Below the pieces are notes generated by a model. That model ran no database searches and was not told where the DNA came from. It worked only from the letters and a program-made list of their open reading frames with translations. Positions 17,402-24,453 of a stretch of 57,004 nt of DNA are shown one piece after another; positions within the stretch are counted from its first letter, which is position 1; every line of letters begins with the position of its first letter. The stretch spans positions 1 to 57,004 of the forward strand of contig CAAEDE010000031.1 in the NCBI GenBank assembly GCA_900754525.1. Direction: 5' to 3'. Both the position numbers and the translations under genes were made by a program. The DNA comes from an uncultured Collinsella sp. (GTDB lineage: Bacteria; Actinomycetota; Coriobacteriia; Coriobacteriales; Coriobacteriaceae).

Positions 17402-18400
17402 CTACAGCTCAATATCGTTGAGCCATGTCGGCAGCGCGGTCTGCCGGATGCCTGCCGTCTGCAGCTTTTTGGCGAGCATTCCTGCCGAGCGGACCTCATT
17501 CATGGTAAAGCGCAGCAGAGGGTGACCGTAGAGCGATAGGTGCGCCTCGCGCTGTCGTTCGGCAACGAGCGCCTCGGCGGTGGTGCGTCCGGCCAGCATG
17601 GTCTGGTCGGTATATTTGATGAGCCCATCGAGCTCGCCCAGCGTGAGTTCCCGCGCCTGGCGCTCCCAGGCAAAGTCCGTTCGTATGGGCTTGGCCGAAT
17701 CGAAGGGGTCCGTCAGCTCGTATTGAAGCCAGTCGGGCGCAAAGCCCGTCTCGATCATGACGGCTCGGGCGACCGATTCCCCGCCGCTCTCGGCGCGGGC
17801 GTCGGCATATCGAAGCGTTGTGAGGGCGGTGCGAATCGCGCGACCATTGCGGGCAGTCGCTCGTTGCTCAAAGGCCTCCATCAGCTGTTCCGGCGCAAGG
17901 CCGAGCTTTGAGATCGCCGAATCGGCAATGGGCATGCCGTCGGCAAAACCAGTTTGCAGCAGGCAATCTGTGGCCGTTTGGATAGGCGGCGTTACCGATA
18001 TGCCGGCTCTGCGTATTGCTCCGGCCGGCTCAATCTGGTGTCGCTGAATATGTGCGCCCGGACGAGCCGACGGCTTTGTCGAGCTGCAAACATGCACGAC
18101 ATTCAGGTGTCGCCACGAGACCTCGAGCCCCAGCAGGCAGGCGGCCGAAAACGAGCAGAACGTCCAATCGGGATGGATGATCGCAAGGGCGCGAATAATC
18201 TCGCAATGACGCTGCGCCCGGTTGAGCTCATCCCAGCGCATTTTGTGCGCGAACAGTCCCGGCATGGGGGAGACGACCGCGCTGTCGGTGCGCCGAAGGA
18301 GCGCTTTTCGGATCGCCGTGCTCGGGGGGATCAGACAGCGCCCCTCTTGTTCGGCTTGAGTGAGCAGTTGGTCGATGAGTTGGTCATTGCAATGGGTCAT
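17402..18400 (-). CDS. AbiEi-like antitoxin/DUF559-type nuclease-fold protein
   Basis: 332-residue protein, family call tentative. The first part (about 1-165) resembles AbiEi-type proteins, the antitoxin/regulator half of AbiE type IV toxin-antitoxin systems. The C-terminal part (about 210-310) resembles the DUF559/Vsr restriction-endonuclease-like fold: a Glu-Ser pair in GGESVARAVMIETGF, then RTDFAWERQ and LGELDGLIKYTDQ, the expected spacing of acidic residues. AAAGGAGG nine bases before the ATG fixes the start. No AbiEii nucleotidyltransferase toxin is adjacent, so it is an orphan or acts differently. The gene is bracketed by the 62-bp palindromic repeats on both sides, which suggests a mobile or accessory origin. 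Confidence 0.5.
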   Translation of the reverse strand: MTHCNDQLIDQLLTQAEQEGRCLIPPSTAIRKALLRRTDSAVVSPMPGLFAHKMRWDELNRAQRHCEIIRALAIIHPDWTFCSFSAACLLGLEVSWRHLNVVHVCSSTKPSARPGAHIQRHQIEPAGAIRRAGISVTPPIQTATDCLLQTGFADGMPIADSAISKLGLAPEQLMEAFEQRATARNGRAIRTALTTLRYADARAESGGESVARAVMIETGFAPDWLQYELTDPFDSAKPIRTDFAWERQARELTLGELDGLIKYTDQTMLAGRTTAEALVAERQREAHLSLYGHPLLRFTMNEVRSAGMLAKKLQTAGIRQTALPTWLNDIEL

Positions 18401-18695
18401 GAGCTACCGCCTCCTTTTGGGTAGCAAAAACGTATCAGCTGGAACTTGCCGCTCAGCTGACCAAAAGCTGACCAAAATCTAACCATGCAGGTAGATGGCC
18501 TGTTTTCGGCGACATTTTTACATCCGAATCGGTGGGCGGTAATCGGCGACCTTGAACGGTAGCTAGATATGAAGTCTTGGTAAGTTTCGGGACGTGAACT
18601 TTTTTGAAAAAGAGCATTCTATCTGCTGTTTTGTGTTTCTGAATCGCATATTTGAAGGCATGTGATAAGGGCGGCGGACTGTCGCCTTGTATCTG

Positions 18696-18806
18696 CGGAA
18701 ACTGTGACCCGGAATTGCCACTCAGAACGGGACACGCTTTCCGGATGGGATGCTTGGCGGAAACTACGGCCCAGTTTTTGGCTCCAGAACGGGATACATT
18801 TTCCGG
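18696..18806. repeat. Two further 62-bp palindromic repeat units
   Basis: Units start at 18696 and 18758 (period 62) with the same arms as the array at 16795-17370: CGGAAACTGTGACCCGG paired with ACGGGACACGCTTTCCGG, then a more diverged second copy. Same orientation as the main array, about 1.3 kb away, across the AbiEi-like gene. Confidence 0.88.
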
Positions 18807-18861
18807 AACGGTCCACGTGCGGGGGTGTACCGCCCCTTTTCGTGCTCCGCTTGTCGAATTG

Positions 18862-18911
18862 CGTTATAGCTAGCCATATTATAGGAAGGTATAATATTGC
18901 TAGCTATAACG
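18862..18911. promoter_or_regulatory. 50-bp near-perfect palindrome upstream of ATPase gene
   Basis: Outer arms 18862-18874 and 18899-18911 are a perfect 13-bp inverted repeat (CGTTATAGCTAGC). After one mismatched pair, inner arms 18876-18883 and 18890-18897 pair for 8 bp (ATATTATA/TATAATAT) around a GGAAGG loop. The right inner arm contains TATAAT, a possible -10 element. It ends 19 bases before the ATPase start, so it may be an operator or a strong 5' mRNA hairpin. Its low GC differs from the surroundings. Confidence 0.7.
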
Positions 18912-18929
18912 TGAAGGAAGGATGGCCCT

Positions 18930-20321
18930 ATGTTTATCGGAAGAACAGCGGAAATGTCCGAGCTCAATCGACTGTATGGCACGGGCTCCTTTGAGATGCC
19001 TGTGATTTACGGCCGTCGTCGTGTGGGTAAAACGCGTCTTATCACAGAGTTCATCCAAGGTAAGAAGGCTATTTACTTTCAAGCTCGTCGTACCAATGCA
19101 GAGGCAAACCTGCACGGCTTTAGCCAGGCGATACTTGCGGGTTCGGTTGGTGCTGCAGGCGTGTCGTTTCGTAGTTTTGACGAGGCGTTCGATGCATTGG
19201 CTACCATTGCTCGCACGGAACGTTTGATTGTCGTGATTGACGAGTATCCCTATCTCGCCCAATCGAATCCCGAGATCAGTTCGTTGCTGCAAGACAAGAT
19301 TGATCACTTGTACAAAGAGACCAGGCTCATGCTGATTCTATGCGGTTCGTCTCTTTCGTTTATGGAGGAACAGGTGTTGGGCTACGAGAGCCCACTATAC
19401 GGTAGGCTTACGGCCCAGTTTAAGATCATGCCGCTCGATTTTACGACGACCCTCGGCCTGTGGCAGAGCATGAGTCGCGAAGACGCTGCAGTTTGCTATG
19501 GCATGACGGGCGGCATTCCTGCATATATCGAGAAAGTCGATCCTGCCGTATCGCTCAAGGACAACATCAAACGTCTTTTTCTTACTCCTACGGGCTATCT
19601 CTTTGAGGAGCCGAGTAACCTGCTAATGCAAGAGTGCCGCAATCCCGAGCAATATGATGCGATTGTGCAAGCAATTGCTCAGGGGCGCTCGAAGATCTCG
19701 GAGATTGCGAGCTCTACGGGAATCCCTGCGAGCAACGTAAAGAGCTATGTGGATAAGCTGGCGTCGCTTGGGATTGTCGAGCGCGAGCTGCCCCTAAACG
19801 AGACGAGCAATAAGCGAGCCGTGTATCTGCTGAGCGACCAGATGTTTAGATTCTGGTACAAGTTTGTTCCGCAGAACATCGGGCTGATTCAAAACGATAT
19901 GGCCGAGATGGCGTATGAGCGCATTGAGCCGCACGTATCGGATTACATGGGTACGGTCTTTGAGATTATATGCAGACAATACGTGTACGAACTCGCGCGC
20001 GCGGGCCAGCTCGATGTGGTTCCGGCAAGCGTTGGGCGCTGGTGGGGGACGGATAATCGCACGCATACGCAGGAAGAAATCGACTTGATTGTTGACGATG
20101 GCGAGGGCGCTGCGCTGTTTGCGGAGTGCAAATGGCGCAATGAACCGGTGGGCGAGGATGTTCTGGAAAAGCTCGTGTACCAAAGCGAGCTCTTTAGGCG
20201 GCAGCATAAAAGCTACGTGATCTTCTCGAAGCGTGGCTTTACGCAAGGATGTCAGGATGCTGCGGCGAGCAGGGGAGATACCAAGCTGATTTCGTTTGCC
20301 GAGATGTGCGAGCGGAGATAA
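18930..20321 (+). CDS. AAA ATPase with C-terminal DUF234-like nuclease fold
   Basis: 463-residue ATPase of the archaeal-type/DUF234 group. Walker A is GRRRVGKTR (residues 28-36), Walker B LIVVIDEY with D104-E105. A winged-helix segment follows (about 240-290, SKISEIASSTGIPASNVKSY). The C-terminus has a PD-(D/E)xK-like pattern: EIDLIVDD near 383 and AECKW near 398. Function in bacteria is unknown; association with mobile or defence loci is common. AAGGAAGG precedes the ATG with 8-base spacing. Base composition is lower in GC than the ribosomal genes nearby. It is controlled from a region carrying a 50-bp palindrome and is followed by a second ATPase of a different subfamily. Confidence 0.85.
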   Translation: MFIGRTAEMSELNRLYGTGSFEMPVIYGRRRVGKTRLITEFIQGKKAIYFQARRTNAEANLHGFSQAILAGSVGAAGVSFRSFDEAFDALATIARTERLIVVIDEYPYLAQSNPEISSLLQDKIDHLYKETRLMLILCGSSLSFMEEQVLGYESPLYGRLTAQFKIMPLDFTTTLGLWQSMSREDAAVCYGMTGGIPAYIEKVDPAVSLKDNIKRLFLTPTGYLFEEPSNLLMQECRNPEQYDAIVQAIAQGRSKISEIASSTGIPASNVKSYVDKLASLGIVERELPLNETSNKRAVYLLSDQMFRFWYKFVPQNIGLIQNDMAEMAYERIEPHVSDYMGTVFEIICRQYVYELARAGQLDVVPASVGRWWGTDNRTHTQEEIDLIVDDGEGAALFAECKWRNEPVGEDVLEKLVYQSELFRRQHKSYVIFSKRGFTQGCQDAAASRGDTKLISFAEMCERR

Positions 20322-20372
20322 CCAAGCGCGCTCTGATTTGATGCTCGGAATGGGTCGCGCTAAGGATGCCAA

Positions 20373-20487
20373 GCGTAAAACCTTCAATGAAAATAGCGTA
20401 AAAACTGCATCTGTCATGGCGTAAAAAATACATTGAAAGTAGCGTAAAATCAGCATTGAGAATGGCGTAATTTCGCATATCGCGTGA
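20373..20487 (+). repeat. Five exact-period 23-bp iterons
   Basis: GCGTAA(AA) recurs at 20373, 20396, 20419, 20442 and 20465, exactly 23 bp apart. The consensus is GCGTAAAA, four variable bases, then CATTGAAAATR; units 1, 3 and 4 are closest, 2 and 5 diverge in the second half. The array ends 19 bases before the start of the DUF4143 ATPase. The constant two-turn spacing suggests cooperative binding of a protein on one DNA face, as with iterons or autoregulatory operators. Confidence 0.88.
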
Positions 20488-20506
20488 TAGAGAGGGACGG
20501 CCGTCT

Positions 20507-21802
20507 ATGGATGCACCAAAGAGATTGACCCAAAAGGGATATAGGCCCCGGCTCATAGAAGAGCGCCTCGACACCCTTATGCGGGCGTTTGGCTGTGTGG
20601 AGATCAACGGCCCCAAATGGTGCGGCAAGACCTGGACGGCGCTCTCTCGCTCGGCGAGCGTCTCCAGGCTCGATGAGCCTGCGCAGCGCGCGGCGGCAGA
20701 GGTCGACCCAAACCTGGCGCTCATCGGCGATGCGCCACACCTGGTCGATGAATGGCAGGAGGTGCCCGAGGTTTGGGATGCCGCCCGGCGTTTCGTGGAC
20801 GCGAGTGGCAACGAACGGGGGACACTTTTGCTCACGGGCTCGACCGCGCTCAAAAGCGAGGAGCGCAGCCATGTTCGTCATTCCGGCACGGGTAGGATCG
20901 CCCGTCTGTCAATGCGCCCCATGGCCCTGTGTGAGTCGGGCGACGGCGAGCCGCTCGTGTCACTGGCAAGCCTCTTTAAGGGCGAGGATTTTGCCCCTCA
21001 GCGTCGCGAGAGCACGGTGGATGACGTCGCCCGCTGGTGCTGCAGGGGCGGTTGGCCTGCAAATCTTGGGCTTTCGGAAGATCTTGCGCGAGAGACGGCA
21101 AGCCAGTACGTGCACTCGGTGCTCGACGTCAACGTGCTGGACGAGGGCATGTCGCCCGAGCTTGCACACGGCCTTTTGCGAGCTCTTGCCATGAACGAGA
21201 GCCAGGCTGTCACGTACAAGACGCTCGTAAAGGACGCCTCGTACGGTGAGGCGGGCCCCGACGAGAGGACCATCGCTGCGTACTTGGACCTCTTCAACAG
21301 GCTCAAGCTGACCGAGGACCTGTGCGGATGGGAGCCGCCCATGCGCTCGAAGGCCCGCGTTCGCGTGCGCCCCAAGCGCTACTTCTGTGACCCGTCACTT
21401 GCGGCGGCGTTGCTGGGGGCTACCCCTGAGCGGCTGCTTGGCGATATGCAAACGCTGGGGATGCTCTTTGAGAATCTCGTCCTGCGCGACGTGCGCGTGT
21501 TCCTTTCCACCTACGGCGGTGTCGACAACAGTGTCCATTATTTCCGAGATGAGAAGGGCCTTGAGGTCGATCTGATCGTTGAACACGACGGGCGCTGGGG
21601 AGCCATCGAGGTCAAGCTGAGTGATGCGAAAGCAGACGATGGAGCGAGAAATCTCAAGGCGCTGGAGAGGAAAGTGCTCTCCAATCCTGCCGCCCAGAAT
21701 GCCGCGCCGGCGTTTTTGGCGGTCGTGGTTGGAAAGGGGAGCATTGCCTACACACGCGACGACGGCGTGGCGGTGATTCCCATGGCGGCACTTGGGGCGT
21801 AG
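20507..21802 (+). CDS. AAA_14/DUF4143 ATP-binding protein
   Basis: 431-residue P-loop protein of the AAA_14-DUF4143 group, which is widespread in gut bacteria and of unknown function. Walker A is GPKWCGKT (35-42), Walker B HLVDEWQEVPEVW with D81-E82, and the C-terminal DUF4143 domain has a nuclease-like pattern GLEVDLIVEHDG (about 350-361) followed by AIEVKLSD. The ATG at 20507 follows a weak GAGAGGG. Directly upstream are five 23-bp iterons, so expression is probably self- or locally regulated. It adjoins another ATPase/nuclease-fold protein and a DnaQ exonuclease, resembling a small defence or mobile-element neighbourhood. Not a tRNA or housekeeping ATPase. Confidence 0.87.
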   Translation: MDAPKRLTQKGYRPRLIEERLDTLMRAFGCVEINGPKWCGKTWTALSRSASVSRLDEPAQRAAAEVDPNLALIGDAPHLVDEWQEVPEVWDAARRFVDASGNERGTLLLTGSTALKSEERSHVRHSGTGRIARLSMRPMALCESGDGEPLVSLASLFKGEDFAPQRRESTVDDVARWCCRGGWPANLGLSEDLARETASQYVHSVLDVNVLDEGMSPELAHGLLRALAMNESQAVTYKTLVKDASYGEAGPDERTIAAYLDLFNRLKLTEDLCGWEPPMRSKARVRVRPKRYFCDPSLAAALLGATPERLLGDMQTLGMLFENLVLRDVRVFLSTYGGVDNSVHYFRDEKGLEVDLIVEHDGRWGAIEVKLSDAKADDGARNLKALERKVLSNPAAQNAAPAFLAVVVGKGSIAYTRDDGVAVIPMAALGA

Positions 21803-22257
21803 TGGTGTTGCGGGCGTGCCGTGCTTCCTTTACCGAAAATCCATTTGGTAAACCAGATGCTCGCGGATAGAATAAAGTTGACGGCAGCCCAAGGGTGATA
21901 GCTGGGCAGCGCCGTTGCTTGGTCAAGAGGTCAGTGCCTTAATGGCAGCGACTTGTTATGCTTCGAATGCTGCTTGAGTGCCTCGGAAAGTTCGATAAGC
22001 GCCGTGAAGAGCGAGACCAAAGCAACCAAGAGCTCTACGAGCTCTGATGGGCCCGGGATGACCGCTGATTCAAGTCACCGGGCCTAAATCTTTTTCATGC
22101 ATTTGAATAGAGCGGGCGATTCTCTTGGGGCCGTCTGCATGGCGTGCGACCAGCGCATGGTATTGCGCCCCGCTTTCATGTCCGCACGGGCGCCTATCCT
22201 TACGGTAATGTAACCGCCTATGTAGCAAGCGGCAGTTGACGGAGAGAGGCCATAACC
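21803..22257. other. Intergenic region with possible small RNA/peptide locus
   Basis: 455 bases without a firm gene. The minus strand is open from 22074 to 21931 for a hydrophobic 47-codon peptide lacking a standard start codon; the plus strand has a hairpin with a T-tract at 22050-22095 and a GCCCA/TGGGC hairpin near 21885. The overlap of a hydrophobic peptide and an opposing terminated transcript resembles type I toxin-antitoxin loci, but evidence is thin. Bases 22096-22257 show nothing more. Confidence 0.35.
22050..22095 (+). terminator. Predicted terminator of an unassigned plus-strand transcript
   Basis: GGCCCGG..TGAC (22050-22062, two-base bulge) pairs with GTCACCGGGCC (22074-22084), then CTAAATCTTTTT. 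No gene ends just before it: the DUF4143 stop is 250 bases upstream, so it may end that mRNA or a small RNA. Confidence 0.55.
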
Positions 22258-22992
22258 GTGTCAGCTGAAAAGACGCCGTGCATCTCGGCTATCGATACGA
22301 CGAACTTTGCGCGCCAGATTGTGCTGGACTTTGAGTTTGCGCTGGTGCCAAAGCAGCGCCAGCGACGTGGACTGCGCAATGAGATTATCGAGGTCGGCGC
22401 CGTCAAGCTCGATTACCACGGCAACGTTATGGGCGAGTTCTCGCAGTTTGTGCAGACGGAATTTACCGAAGGCGTTGCGTTCCCCGTCCGCGAGCTCACA
22501 GGTATATCGGCCGTGGACACCGCGATGGCCGATCCGCTCTACATGGTGGTCAAAAGGCTCAGCGATTGGATCGGTCGCTACTCCGCCCAGGTGGTCTGCT
22601 GGAGCGGGGCGGACCGGCGACAGCTTTTGACCGAGTGCCAGGCAAAGCGCATCGACCTTGCCGCTTTTCCTACGGACTGGGTCGACCTGCAGGCGTTTTA
22701 CACCTCAATCATGGACGTGGGCAGCCACGGGCGTGTCTCTTTGAGTGACGCGGCGACGTGGTTTGGCATCGAGTTCGACGAGTCGACGGGCCACGCCCAC
22801 AGCGCTTTAGCCGATGCGCGCGTGACCGCCAAGTTGCTCAAGCAGGTGATGGACGGGAACTATCACGTGAGCCCGCGCGCCCAGGAGATCCGCCAGCGGT
22901 GGGGGATGGGCGAGCGAGCCCAGACGCGCCTCTCCAGCAGGTGCCCCGAGCTGAGCGATCTGCTGCTGAAGCTGAAGGCGGAGGGGAGGTAG
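22258..22992 (+). CDS. DnaQ-like (DEDD) 3'-5' exonuclease
   Basis: 244-residue exonuclease of the DnaQ/RNase T fold. Exo I acidic pair D24 and E26 in IVLDFEFALV, a family-typical FPVRELTGIS segment, and the Exo III-type motif HAHSALADARVTAKLL near 178-193 with its His and Asp are visible. It has no polymerase or helicase fusion. The start is GTG at 22258 with a weak GGAGAGAGG upstream. Substrate (DNA or RNA) is not determinable. It sits at the end of the ATPase/AbiEi-like group, and the next gene converges 43 bases away. Confidence 0.82.
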   Translation: MSAEKTPCISAIDTTNFARQIVLDFEFALVPKQRQRRGLRNEIIEVGAVKLDYHGNVMGEFSQFVQTEFTEGVAFPVRELTGISAVDTAMADPLYMVVKRLSDWIGRYSAQVVCWSGADRRQLLTECQAKRIDLAAFPTDWVDLQAFYTSIMDVGSHGRVSLSDAATWFGIEFDESTGHAHSALADARVTAKLLKQVMDGNYHVSPRAQEIRQRWGMGERAQTRLSSRCPELSDLLLKLKAEGR

Positions 22993-23035
22993 GCGGCGTT
23001 GGCCGTCTGCATGGCGCGTGGCCTGTCGCGTATCG

Positions 23036-24271
23036 CTACTCTTCCTGCCGCTTGGCAGGCAGGATGTAGACGTTCTCGGCGTCCACGGCGATCTGCGTGG
23101 GGCGGTTGTAGAGGGTATCTACTTCCATTACGCTCTGCTTGAACGGCGCGACGTCAGGCGTCTTTGCCCGATGGAGCTTCTCGAGGAGTTTCTCGGATTG
23201 CCTGTCGTTGAACCTGCCGATGTCCTCTCCTGCACCCTCGAGCGCCTCGTCGATGAGCGTATGTTCGCCCACGGGGGTCTTTGCGATGGCGTGACCGAGC
23301 ATCTTTCCAGCGGATGCGATACCGCCCAGTAGCGCCGAATCGACGGTGTCGGCAGCCCCCGCTTCGAGTGCGTTGTAGCAGTCGGTGTAGAGCTCGCGGT
23401 ACGCGATCGAATCAGCCTCGATCTTCGCGGTGGCGTCCGCGAGTTTTGCGGGCTCGAAGTTCTGGGCGAGCATGGGTTCGAGGAACAGCGAGAACGCGTG
23501 GATGTAGGTGGCGAGCTGGCAGTCTTTGAGGTAGTCGAGCACCTTGTCGAGGCGTCTGCCCAAGCCGTCTCGCACCTCGATGAACCCTTTCTTTTTCAGA
23601 TCCGCCTGCACCTGCGAGCGGAAGAGTTCCATGTCCTGCGCGGACGACTGCTTGATGTCGAGCACCTTCATATGGGCGTTTGCCATGTAGGTGGCGTTGC
23701 CGTAGTTGAGGCCGTAACCGTTGAGGATGTCTGCAAATGTCCTGAGGTTGCCTCGCATGTTGGCCTTGTCGCGCTGGCGCATGTAGTCGAACATTTCGTC
23801 GACGGACTCCTGGATGGAGTCGAGCTTTTGGTTTATCTGCGCGATTGCGGCTGCCATGAACAGCGACGTCGGGTCGTAGGGCACTTGCGTGACACTTGTG
23901 GCGATGTCGCCCTCGACAACGTGGAAGCGAGCCTGCCCAAAGCCATTGGCTGCGTCGCGGTAGGACCCTATGAGGCCACTGCCGTCCTTGAACGATTGGA
24001 GTATCGACGGATCGAGTGGGTTTCCAAACTTGTCGGTCGCCTGGAGCAGCGTGGGTACGCTCACCGTGTTGGTGACGGTGCGAAACATCGAGGGGAGCGA
24101 GGCGAACGCCACTCCGAGTTGGGGGATTCGTTCGAGTGGCAGCTTGATGGCGCCGGAGACGTCCACCCGCTCCTGGGTGAGCGCGAGGTGGATTTTGGTC
24201 GATGCGAGCTGTTTTGCCACGAGTTCCTCTCGGTCGCCGTCCGTCGAGGGTCTGATCTCGTTGTCTGCCAT
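23036..24271 (-). CDS. Unrecognised 411-residue protein
   Basis: I do not recognise this family. From the ATG at 24271, supported by AAGGAG six bases upstream rather than an in-frame start 12 codons earlier, the protein has 411 residues. No signal peptide is seen. Residues about 140-180 (AAAIAQINQKLDSIQESVDE) look like a coiled coil, and a later stretch (TVDSALLGGIASAGKMLGHA) is small-residue rich and may be amphipathic or membrane-associated. The C-terminus is hydrophilic. This layout recalls phage- or conflict-associated membrane-acting proteins, but no motif proves it. It is convergent with the exonuclease gene and lies upstream, on the same strand, of nothing obvious. Confidence 0.7.
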   Translation of the reverse strand: MADNEIRPSTDGDREELVAKQLASTKIHLALTQERVDVSGAIKLPLERIPQLGVAFASLPSMFRTVTNTVSVPTLLQATDKFGNPLDPSILQSFKDGSGLIGSYRDAANGFGQARFHVVEGDIATSVTQVPYDPTSLFMAAAIAQINQKLDSIQESVDEMFDYMRQRDKANMRGNLRTFADILNGYGLNYGNATYMANAHMKVLDIKQSSAQDMELFRSQVQADLKKKGFIEVRDGLGRRLDKVLDYLKDCQLATYIHAFSLFLEPMLAQNFEPAKLADATAKIEADSIAYRELYTDCYNALEAGAADTVDSALLGGIASAGKMLGHAIAKTPVGEHTLIDEALEGAGEDIGRFNDRQSEKLLEKLHRAKTPDVAPFKQSVMEVDTLYNRPTQIAVDAENVYILPAKRQEE

Positions 24272-24453
24272 AGCGCGCTCCTTGCTTACGTTGATAGACG
24301 TGGGCATTATCTCATCGCCTGGTGGCTTGCCAGAGCGGGGTAGAGACCGAGCGTCTGGCGAAACTCGTTAACTGATTGCATTTCAGCGGATTGGGTTGAT
24401 TGTAAGAGAAGGACGGCTATCCATCTGCCCTTCCCAGTTGAGTTCGCTTTGAG

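Larger units (their letters stand above)
18401..18929. other. Long intergenic region with repeats and palindrome
   Basis: 529 bases without a convincing gene. The first 295 bases are AT-richer and show no structure I can name. They are followed by two units of the 62-bp palindromic repeat (18696-18806) and a 50-bp near-perfect palindrome (18862-18911) that runs into the ribosome-binding site of the next gene. Confidence 0.6.
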
